Assembly: GCA_016201185.1 (NCBI GenBank)
Contig: JACQDG010000034.1
Coordinates: 1-33,250 of the forward strand
DNA length: 33,250 nucleotides
Direction of reading: 5' to 3'
DNA from: Acidobacteriota bacterium
Lineage (GTDB): Bacteria; Acidobacteriota; Terriglobia; Bryobacterales; JACQDG01
The position numbers and the translations under genes were made by a program. This document shows, one piece after another, positions 6,874 through 14,515 of the stretch (the first letter of the stretch is position 1; every line of letters begins with the position of its first letter). The notes below the pieces were generated by a model. That model was not told the DNA's origin. It saw only the letters and a program-made list of their open reading frames with translations, and did not search any database.

Positions 6874-9482
6874 TGCTCGCCGCCGGAACCCAGCTCGGCC
6901 CTTACGAGGTCCTCGGGAAAATCGGCGCCGGAGCCATGGGCGAGGTCTATCGCGCCAAAGACGCTCGCCTGGCTCGGGAAGTAGCCATTAAGGTTCTTCC
7001 AGCCGCTTTCGCCGCCGACCCCGACCGGCTCCGCCGCTTCGAGCAGGAAGCCCGCGCCGCCGGCATGTTGAACCACCCCAACATCCTCGCCATCTACGAC
7101 ATCGGCACGCATGAAGGCTCCCCTTACCTGGTTTCCGAACTGCTGCAAGGCGAGACCCTGCGGGAGCGGCTGAAGGCCGGCGCGCTAGGCCTTCGTAAGA
7201 CCATCGAATACGCTCACCAGATCGCCCGGGGTCTCGCCGCCGCCCACGAGAAAGGCATCACCCACCGGGACCTCAAGCCAGAAAACATCTTCATCACCAA
7301 GGACGGCCGGGTGAAAATCCTCGATTTCGGCCTGGCCAAGCTGACCCGGCCGGAGGCGCCGAGCGGAGAGGGCAGCAGCGCCCCGACCCTGGGCGGGGAA
7401 ACCGAGCCGGGGGCGATCTTGGGCACGGTCGCTTACATGTCGCCGGAGCAGGTGCGGGGCCGGCCGGCCGATCATCGCTCGGACATCTTCACCTTCGGGG
7501 CCATTCTCTACGAGATGCTGGCGGGTAAGAGGCCCTTCGGGGGCGAATCGGCGGTGGAGACGATGAGCGCCATTCTCAGGGAGGAGCCGCCGGAGCTTTC
7601 CGCCACTAATCAAAATGTCAACCCAGCCTTAGAGCGGATCATCCGGCACTGTTTGGAGAAGAGTCCGGAGGAGCGGTTCCAGTCGTCGCGGGACATTGCT
7701 TTTGACCTGGAGATGCTGTCCGGTGCGATAGGCCCGACCACGGTGATGCGGGCCATCGAGGAGTCCGCGGCGGCCGCCCCGGTAAGCGCCGCGCCGATCG
7801 CGCCAAAGCGCCGGCTGGTGCTGGCATTCGTCGGCCTCTCTTTTCTCGCCCTGTTCGGCATCGGGATGTACCTCGTCGGCGCGCGGAGCGGCAAGACATT
7901 GCCCCCTTCTTTCCACCTGCTCACTTTCCGTCGCGGAACGATCAATTCCGCCCGCTTCGCTCCCGACGGCCAGACGATCGTCTACGGGGCAAGGTGGGAC
8001 GGCAACCCGCTCGAGCTTTTCTCCACGCGACCCGAAAGTCCCGATTCGCGATCGCTTGGACAACCCGGCACCGAGATTCTGGCCATCTCCTCTTCGGGCG
8101 AAATGGCTCTTTCGCTCAAGCGGCATTTCTCCGGGGCCTTCATGGGGAGCGGAACGCTGGCCCGGGCGTCGTTCGGCGGCGGCGCTTCCCGCGAAGTAAT
8201 GGAAGATGTTCAACTGGCTGACTGGGGGCCGGACGGCGCAGGCCTCGCGGTGGTTCGCACCGTCGGCGGTCGAAATCGCCTCGAGTTTCCCATCGGGAAA
8301 ATGCTCTATGAAACCGCCGGCTGGATCAGCCATCCGAGGGTCTCGCCGACGGGCGACCTGGTCGCCTTCATCGACCATCCGGCGATTGGAGACGACGGGG
8401 GAGCGGTCGCTGTAGTGGACTCCGGCAGCAAGGCGAAAACCTTGTCCTCCGGGTGGATCAGCGTCCAGGGTCTCGCCTGGCGCCCGAGCAGCGGCGAGAT
8501 CTGGTTTACAGCCACCAAGGTGGGCGGCGCACGCGCTCTCCATGCCGTATCGCTTGCGGGACGGGAACGCCTGTTGGTTAGGGTGGCGGGACCCCTCACC
8601 CTGCACGATATCTCGCGCGAAGGACGAGTCTTGATGACGCGCGACAACGCCCGCCAGGGAATGGTGGCTCTCCCTCCCGGCGAGACTCAGGAACGCGATT
8701 TATCCTGGCTGGACTGGTCGCTGGTCACCGGCATTACGCCCGACGGCAAGACGCTCCTCTTCTGCGAGACCGGCGAGGGCGGCGGAGCGGCCTACGGTCT
8801 ATATATTCGGAAGACCGACGGCTCTCCGGCGGTGAAGATCGGCGAGGGCTGCGGAACGGGACTATCGCCCGACGGGAAGTGGGCTTTGTCGATCACCTCC
8901 ACTAGTTCTGCGCCGCAGTTGGTTCTGTTTCCCACCGGGCCGGGCGAGCCGAAGACGCTTAAACGGGAAGCAATCAACTATCAAGGGGCGGCCTGGTTTC
9001 CCGACGGCAAGCGCTTGTTGATCGCCGGAAATGAGCAAGGCCATGCCGTGCGGCTTTACGTGCAGGACCTCGACGGGGGCAAGTTGCGCCCCATCACGCC
9101 GGAGGGGTTGACCAATCCATCCCTCCTGGTTTCGCCCGACGGCCGGTCTGTCCTCGGCCGGAGCCACGAAGGAAAATATTTCCTTTACCCGCTCGAGGGC
9201 GGGGAACCTCGTGCCGTCGGAGGTCTGGAGCCGGAGGATGTACCCCGACAGTGGAGCGCCGACGGCCGCTCCATTTATGTTCAGCGGCGCGGCGAGTTGC
9301 CCGCTAAAGTGTATCTCCTCGATCTTTCTACGGGGCGCAAAGAACTCTGGAAGCAGTTCATGCCCCCCGACCCCGCCGGGGTGGAAGGCCTGGCCCCTCT
9401 GCCGACGCCCGACGGTAAGGCGTACGCTTACAGCTATAACCGTGTTCTCTCCGAGCTTTACCTTGTGGAGGGAGTGAAATAA
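6873..9482 (+). CDS. Membrane Ser/Thr protein kinase with PD40 propeller sensor, array copy 3
   Basis: An 869-residue full-length copy. The ATG shares its A with the TAA of copy 2 (TAATG), indicating coupled translation. Kinase: GAGAMG (18-23), K40, HRDLKPEN H131/D133, DFG 151-153, YMSPEQ 188-193. It has YM preceded by TVA where most copies have TVG. The linker ends APIAPKRR and the TM helix is about 315-335. The sensor shows FAPDGQTIVYGA, SSSGEMALS, SPTGDLVAF, RPSSGEIWFTA, TPDGKTLLF, SPDGKWALS, FPDGKRLLI, SPDGRSVLG and SADGRSIYV. Its linker motif GPTTVMRA is shared with copy 6 (copy 5 has GPTTVLRA) but not with copies 1 and 4. It can serve as the intact reference for judging the deletions in copies 1 and 4. 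Confidence 0.94.
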   Translation: MLAAGTQLGPYEVLGKIGAGAMGEVYRAKDARLAREVAIKVLPAAFAADPDRLRRFEQEARAAGMLNHPNILAIYDIGTHEGSPYLVSELLQGETLRERLKAGALGLRKTIEYAHQIARGLAAAHEKGITHRDLKPENIFITKDGRVKILDFGLAKLTRPEAPSGEGSSAPTLGGETEPGAILGTVAYMSPEQVRGRPADHRSDIFTFGAILYEMLAGKRPFGGESAVETMSAILREEPPELSATNQNVNPALERIIRHCLEKSPEERFQSSRDIAFDLEMLSGAIGPTTVMRAIEESAAAAPVSAAPIAPKRRLVLAFVGLSFLALFGIGMYLVGARSGKTLPPSFHLLTFRRGTINSARFAPDGQTIVYGARWDGNPLELFSTRPESPDSRSLGQPGTEILAISSSGEMALSLKRHFSGAFMGSGTLARASFGGGASREVMEDVQLADWGPDGAGLAVVRTVGGRNRLEFPIGKMLYETAGWISHPRVSPTGDLVAFIDHPAIGDDGGAVAVVDSGSKAKTLSSGWISVQGLAWRPSSGEIWFTATKVGGARALHAVSLAGRERLLVRVAGPLTLHDISREGRVLMTRDNARQGMVALPPGETQERDLSWLDWSLVTGITPDGKTLLFCETGEGGGAAYGLYIRKTDGSPAVKIGEGCGTGLSPDGKWALSITSTSSAPQLVLFPTGPGEPKTLKREAINYQGAAWFPDGKRLLIAGNEQGHAVRLYVQDLDGGKLRPITPEGLTNPSLLVSPDGRSVLGRSHEGKYFLYPLEGGEPRAVGGLEPEDVPRQWSADGRSIYVQRRGELPAKVYLLDLSTGRKELWKQFMPPDPAGVEGLAPLPTPDGKAYAYSYNRVLSELYLVEGVK

Positions 9483-9892
9483 TGCTGGCGGCAGGATCTC
9501 AACTCGGTCCTTACGAGGTGCTGGGCAAGCTCGGCGCCGGCGCCATGGGCGAGGTCTACCGCGCCAAGGATTCCAGGCTATCCCGCGAAGTGGCCATCAA
9601 AGTCCTGCCGCCTGCCCTGTCTTCCGATCCCGACCGGCTGCGCCGCTTCGAGCAGGAAGCCCGCGCCGCCGGCATGCTCAACCACCCCAACATCCTCGCC
9701 ATTTACGACGTCGGCGCCCACGAAGGCTCGCCTTATCTGGTTTCCGAGCTGCTGCAAGGCGAGACGCTGCGAGACCGTCTGAAGAGCGGCGCCCCGGGTC
9801 TTCGTAAGACCATCGAGTACGGGCTTCAGATCGCCCGCGGCCTGGCGGCCTCCGGAGCAGGTCCGCGGCCAACCGGTCGATCATCGCGCTGA
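9482..9892 (+). pseudogene. Array copy 4, N-terminal kinase fragment cut by an internal deletion
   Basis: This frame starts like its siblings (MLAAGSQLGPYEVLGKLGAG, VAIK K40) with the TAATG overlap to copy 3. It follows them to LRKTIEYGLQIARGLAA at about 9850. There the sequence jumps directly to the segment encoding (S)PEQVRGQPVDHRADIF, in another frame. The 66 codons that in copy 3 hold HRDLKPEN, the DFG loop and the activation segment are missing, and the fragment ends SGAGPRPTGRSSR at TGA. If 200 bp (66 codons plus 2) are restored, the gene would be 2619 bp or 872 residues, the sibling size. A product of this frame would be a 136-residue ATP-lobe fragment with no catalytic Asp and probably no activity. 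Collapse of similar copies during assembly is an alternative explanation. Confidence 0.85.
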
Positions 9893-9923
9893 TATCTTCG
9901 CCTTTGGCAGCATCCTCTACGAG

Positions 9924-11900
9924 ATGATGGCCGGCCGCAAGGCGTTCGGGGGCGGATCGGCCGTGGAAACGATGAGCGCGATTTTGAAGGAGGAGCCGCC
10001 GGAAATCTCTGCCACCAATCAGAACTTCTCCCCTGCCCTGGACACTATCGTTCGGCACTGCCTGGAGAAGAGCCCGGAGGAGCGCTTCCAGTCGGCGCGG
10101 GACATCGCCTTCAACCTGGAGGTGCTGGCGGGCGCCGTGGGTCCTAGCACTACCGCCATGCCCATTGAGGGCGCTCGCAAGACGTCCTCGGGGATGTCCG
10201 TTGTAATGGCCCCCGCGCCGGCTCTCAAGAAGCGATACCTTGCGGCGGCGGCCTTGGTTGGGCTTGGCTTGCTCGCCACTGTGTTTTTCGCGGGACTGCG
10301 GCTTGGAAAAACTCCTCCCCCTTCGTTTCAACTGCTGACCTTCCGGCGCGGCACGATCCGCTCCGCGCGCTTCGCCCATGATGGCCCGACGATTGTCTAC
10401 GGCGCCTCCTGGAACGGTAACCAGGTGGAGCTTTTTTCCACACGCCCCGAAAGCCCCGATTCGCGCGCCCTGGGCTTCCCCGGCGCCGAGATCCTGGCCA
10501 TCTCCCCGTCCGGCGAAATGGCTATCTCGCTCGGGCGGCACATATTCGGACCCTTCATGAACACCGGCACCCTGGCCCGGGCAACGTTTGGCGGCGGCGC
10601 CTCGCGCGAGGTCCTGGAGGACGTGCAACAGGCCGACTGGGGGCCGGGCGGAAACACCCTGGCTGTGGTACGGAATGTCGGCGGTCGCAACCGGCTTGAA
10701 TATCCTATCGGCAAGGTGCTGTATGAAACCGCCGGGTGGATTGCCCATCCGCGCGTCTCGCCCAATGGAGACCTGGTCGCCTTCATTGACCATGCGGTCA
10801 TAGGCGACGACGGGGGAGGGGTCGCTGTCGTGGACCTCAGCGGGAAGAAGAAGACGCTTTCCGAAGGCTGGGTCACTGTCTGGGGCCTCGCCTGGTCCCG
10901 ACAGGGTCGGGACGAGATCTGGTTCACGGCAACCCGGGTTGGAGCGTCCCGCGCCCTCCATGCCGTCTCCCTTTCAGGGCAGGAGCGACTACTGCTGAGG
11001 GCGGCAGGAACTCTTACCCTCCACGATGTGGCGCACGACGGCCGTGTCCTGCTCACCCGCGACAACCAGCGGCAAGGAATAGTCGCTCTTCCACCCGGCG
11101 AAACCAAGGAGCGCGATTTATCCTGGCTTGATTGGTCCCTGCCCAGCGACATTTCGCCGGACGGCAAGACGGTCCTGTTCAGTGAAGCCGGGGAAGGCGG
11201 TGGAGCCACGTATGGCGTTTATCTCCGCAAGACTGACAGCTCGCCCGCCGTGAAAATCGGCGAGGGGTCGTCCCAGGGGCTTTCGCCGGACGGCAAGTGG
11301 GCGTTGTCGATCATCTCGACCAGCTCGGCGCCGCAACTGGTGCTGTTCCCGACCGGACCCGGCGAGCCGAAACCACTCGAGCGCCAGGGTATGAATTATC
11401 ACGGTGCGTGCTGGCTTCCCGACGGGAAACGCATCGCCTTCGCGGGCAACGAGCCGGGTCGGGTGGTGCGGATTTATGTGCAAGACCTGGCCGGGGGCAA
11501 GCCGCGCCCCATCACGCCGGAAGGGGCTACCGTCGCGCTTATACTCGTTTCCCCGGATGGCCGCTCTGTGATCGGACGCGCCGCTGACAGGAAGTACTAT
11601 CTATACCCGGTGGAAGGCGGGGAGCCCCGCGCTATTGCCGGCCTGGCTCCGGAGGATAGGCCCACGCAGTGGAGCGCCGATGGCCGCTCTCTTTACGTGC
11701 ACCGGCGCGGGGAGTTGCCGGCCAGACTCTATCGGCTGGATCTCTCGACCGGGCGCAAGGAACTCTGGAAACAGTTCATGCCCGCCGACGCGGCCGGCGT
11801 GGAAGATGTTACCCCCATTCCGACGTCCGACGGCAAGGCGTATATGTACGGTTACATGCGAGTGCTCTCTGAGCTTTATTTAGTTGAAGGGGTCAAGTAA
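9924..11900 (+). CDS. Array copy 4, C-terminal remnant: kinase C-lobe tail, TM helix and PD40 sensor
   Basis: A 658-residue frame that continues copy 4 after the deletion; it is open from about 9849, and ATG 9924 (MMAGRKAF) is the first ATG. It holds the last kinase helices (TIVRHCLEKSPEERFQSARDIAF, about 43-63), the linker MPIEGARKTSSG, a TM helix (about 105-124) and the complete propeller domain with SPSGEMAIS, SPNGDLVAF, SPDGKTVLF, SPDGKWALS, LPDGKRIAF, SPDGRSVIG and SADGRSLYV. No catalytic motif remains, so if translated it could only be a membrane-anchored sensor without kinase activity. There is no clear ribosome site before 9924. It ends with TAA overlapping the ATG of copy 5. I regard it as part of a disrupted gene, but separate expression cannot be excluded. 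Confidence 0.75.
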   Translation: MMAGRKAFGGGSAVETMSAILKEEPPEISATNQNFSPALDTIVRHCLEKSPEERFQSARDIAFNLEVLAGAVGPSTTAMPIEGARKTSSGMSVVMAPAPALKKRYLAAAALVGLGLLATVFFAGLRLGKTPPPSFQLLTFRRGTIRSARFAHDGPTIVYGASWNGNQVELFSTRPESPDSRALGFPGAEILAISPSGEMAISLGRHIFGPFMNTGTLARATFGGGASREVLEDVQQADWGPGGNTLAVVRNVGGRNRLEYPIGKVLYETAGWIAHPRVSPNGDLVAFIDHAVIGDDGGGVAVVDLSGKKKTLSEGWVTVWGLAWSRQGRDEIWFTATRVGASRALHAVSLSGQERLLLRAAGTLTLHDVAHDGRVLLTRDNQRQGIVALPPGETKERDLSWLDWSLPSDISPDGKTVLFSEAGEGGGATYGVYLRKTDSSPAVKIGEGSSQGLSPDGKWALSIISTSSAPQLVLFPTGPGEPKPLERQGMNYHGACWLPDGKRIAFAGNEPGRVVRIYVQDLAGGKPRPITPEGATVALILVSPDGRSVIGRAADRKYYLYPVEGGEPRAIAGLAPEDRPTQWSADGRSLYVHRRGELPARLYRLDLSTGRKELWKQFMPADAAGVEDVTPIPTSDGKAYMYGYMRVLSELYLVEGVK

Positions 11901-14515
11901 TGCTGGCCGCGGGGACACAACTCGGCCCTTACGAGGTGCTCGGCCAACTTGGCTCGGGCGGGATGGGCGAGGTGTACCGCGCCCGCGACCCCAGGATCGG
12001 GCGTGACGTGGCCATCAAGGTACTCCCTTCCGCCTTCGCCACCGACGCCGATCGCCTGCGCCGCTTCGAGCAGGAAGTGCGGGCCGCCGGGGCCCTCAAT
12101 CATCCCAACGTTCTGATTATTTATGACGTCGGCGCCTACAACGGATCGCCCTACATTGTCTCGGAGCTGCTGGAGGGCGAGACGCTCCGCAGCCGGTTGG
12201 GTGGCGGGGCGCTTCCGCTGCGTAAGGCGATCGACTGCGCGCAGCAGATCGCTCGCGGGCTGGCCGCCGCTCACGATAAGGGCATCACGCACCGCGACCT
12301 GAAGCCGGAAAACATCTTTATCACCAAAGATGGCCGCGTCAAGATTCTGGATTTCGGCCTAGCCAAGCTGACCCGGCCGGAGTCTGGCGTGCAGGAAGGG
12401 CCGGACGCGTCGACCATGGGCGGCCAAACCGAGCCGGGCGCGGTGCTGGGAACGGTGGGCTATATGTCGCCCGAGCAGGTGCGGGGCCAGCCCGTCGACC
12501 ACCACTCGGACATCTTCGCTTTCGGCGCCATCCTTTACGAGATGATCTCCGGCAAGCGCGCCTTTCGAGGCGCTTCGGCCGTGGAGACGATGAACGCCAT
12601 CCTGAAGGAGGACCCCCCGGATCTCACCGCTACTAATCAAAGCCTGCCGCCCGCCCTGGAGCGCATCGTAAGGCACTGCCTGGAAAAGAGCCCCGAGGAG
12701 CGCTTTCAGTCGGCGCGGGACATCGGCTTTGACCTGGAAATGCTGTCGGGCGTCATAGGCCCGACGACCGTGCTGCGGGCGATGGAGGACGTCCCGGCGG
12801 TCGCTGCTGCCCGCGTGGCGCAACCCGTCTCCAGAAAACGCCGCCTGGCCATGGCGCTGGCCATGCTGGCCCTGCTCGTCCTGTGCAGTGGCGCTACATA
12901 TTTGGCCGGTGTGCGCAGCGGAAAATCGCCGCCGCCTTCGTTTCACCTGCTCACGTTCCGGCGAGGATCGATCTATTCGGCCCGGTTCGCTTCCGACGGC
13001 CAGACGATCGTTTACGGCGCGAGTTGGGACGGCAAACCCGTCGAGATCTTCTCCACCCGGCCGGAGAGCCCCGACTCGCGCGCTCTGGGATTTCCCGGCA
13101 CGGACATTCTTGCGGTCTCCCCCTCCGGCGAGATGGCAATTTCCCTCCACCGTCATTTCTTTGCGCCTTTCATCAGCAGCGGCACGCTGGCCCGCGCCTC
13201 ACTGGCGGGCAGCGCTTCCCGCGAGGTTCTGGAAGATGTCCAGCAGGCCGACTGGGGTCCGGACGGCTCCAGCGTGGCCGTGGTGCGCTTTGGCGGCGGG
13301 CGCAATCGGCTCGAGTTGCCGATAGGCAAGGTGCTCTACGAAACGGCCGGATGGATCAGCCACCCGCGCGTCTCCCCTCGGGGCGACCTGGTCGCCTTCT
13401 TCGATCATCCGGTCGTAGGGGATGACGGCGGGGCAGTCGCGGTGGTTGACCTCGACGGTAAGAAAAGGATTCTTTCCAGCGGCTGGCTCAGTGCTATGGG
13501 CCTCTCCTGGCCCCGACAGGGCCGGGACGAGGTTTGGTTCACTGCCACCCGATCAGGTCTGGCTCGCGCACTCAATGCGGTATCGCTTGCCGGGCAAGAG
13601 CGCCTCTTGGCCAGGGCCCCGGGGACCTTGACGCTTCACGACATTTCCCGCGACTGGCGCGCCTTGGTCGCTCGAGATTACCCGCGGCAGGGAATTATCG
13701 CCCTGGCGCCGGGCGAAACAAAGGAGCGCGATTTATCCTGGCTCGACTTTTCCGTTCCCCGGGACCTCTCCGCCGATGGACGAATGTTGCTGTTCGATGA
13801 AACGGGAGAAGGCGGAGGAGCGACCTATGCCGTCTATATTCGCAAGACGGATGGTTCGCCCGCTGTGCGGATCGGAGAGGGTATCGCTTTGGGATTCTCA
13901 CCGGATGGCAAGTGGGCTCTGGCAATGACCCAGAGTTCCGGGAACCAGCTCACCATGTTCCCCACGGGGCCTGGAGAGTTGAAGCGGCTTCCACGCGAAG
14001 GGATCGACTATCAATGGGCAAGCTGGTTTCCGGATGGAAAGCGTCTCCTCGTCGCGGGGAGCGAGCCCGGCCACGGGGTACGCCTTTATGTGCAGGACCT
14101 TTCGGGAGGGAAACCTCGCGCCATCACGCCGGAGGGAATCAGCATCCGGGGCTCGGCAGTCTCGCCTGATGGCCGCGCGATCATTTGCCGCAACCCGGAC
14201 GGAAAGTATTTCTTATACCCTGCTGACGGAGGAGAGCCTCGTTCCATCCCCGGCCTCGGTCCGGAGGAGCTTCCCTCTCAGTGGGGCGCCGACGGCCGCT
14301 CGCTCTACATATTCCGGCGGGGCGAGCTGCCCGCCAGGGTCTATCGGCTGGACCTTTCCACCGGACGCAAAGAGCTTTGGAAACAGTTTATGCCCGCCGA
14401 TCCCACCGGGGTGGATGGAATCGGCCGCCCCATCGTGACAGTGGACGGCAAGTCTTACGTTTACAACTATGCTCGTATCCTCTCCGAGCTTTACGTGGTG
14501 GAAGGCCTGAAATAA
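11900..14515 (+). CDS. Membrane Ser/Thr protein kinase with PD40 propeller sensor, array copy 5
   Basis: An 871-residue full-length copy starting at the TAATG overlap with copy 4. Kinase: GSGGMG (18-23), VAIK K40, HRDLKPEN H131/D133, DFG 151-153, YMSPEQ. The TM helix is about 316-336 after SRKRR. It is slightly more diverged from copies 3, 4 and 6 in the N-lobe (PRIGRDVAIK, EVRAAGALNHPNVLIIYDVGAYNG). In the sensor it has FASDGQTIVYGA and SADGRMLLF where others have FAPDG and SPDG. The linker GPTTVLRAMED groups it with copies 3 and 6. It ends ELWKQFMPADP...LSELYVVEGLK. Its stop overlaps the copy 6 start. All residues needed for catalysis are present, so an active kinase is expected. Confidence 0.94.
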   Translation: MLAAGTQLGPYEVLGQLGSGGMGEVYRARDPRIGRDVAIKVLPSAFATDADRLRRFEQEVRAAGALNHPNVLIIYDVGAYNGSPYIVSELLEGETLRSRLGGGALPLRKAIDCAQQIARGLAAAHDKGITHRDLKPENIFITKDGRVKILDFGLAKLTRPESGVQEGPDASTMGGQTEPGAVLGTVGYMSPEQVRGQPVDHHSDIFAFGAILYEMISGKRAFRGASAVETMNAILKEDPPDLTATNQSLPPALERIVRHCLEKSPEERFQSARDIGFDLEMLSGVIGPTTVLRAMEDVPAVAAARVAQPVSRKRRLAMALAMLALLVLCSGATYLAGVRSGKSPPPSFHLLTFRRGSIYSARFASDGQTIVYGASWDGKPVEIFSTRPESPDSRALGFPGTDILAVSPSGEMAISLHRHFFAPFISSGTLARASLAGSASREVLEDVQQADWGPDGSSVAVVRFGGGRNRLELPIGKVLYETAGWISHPRVSPRGDLVAFFDHPVVGDDGGAVAVVDLDGKKRILSSGWLSAMGLSWPRQGRDEVWFTATRSGLARALNAVSLAGQERLLARAPGTLTLHDISRDWRALVARDYPRQGIIALAPGETKERDLSWLDFSVPRDLSADGRMLLFDETGEGGGATYAVYIRKTDGSPAVRIGEGIALGFSPDGKWALAMTQSSGNQLTMFPTGPGELKRLPREGIDYQWASWFPDGKRLLVAGSEPGHGVRLYVQDLSGGKPRAITPEGISIRGSAVSPDGRAIICRNPDGKYFLYPADGGEPRSIPGLGPEELPSQWGADGRSLYIFRRGELPARVYRLDLSTGRKELWKQFMPADPTGVDGIGRPIVTVDGKSYVYNYARILSELYVVEGLK

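Noticed and set aside
14281..14514. Upstream extension of kinase copy 6 to 945 residues
   Set aside because: The extra 78 residues read the end of copy 5 in another frame; all siblings start at the TAATG-type ATG with MLAAG.
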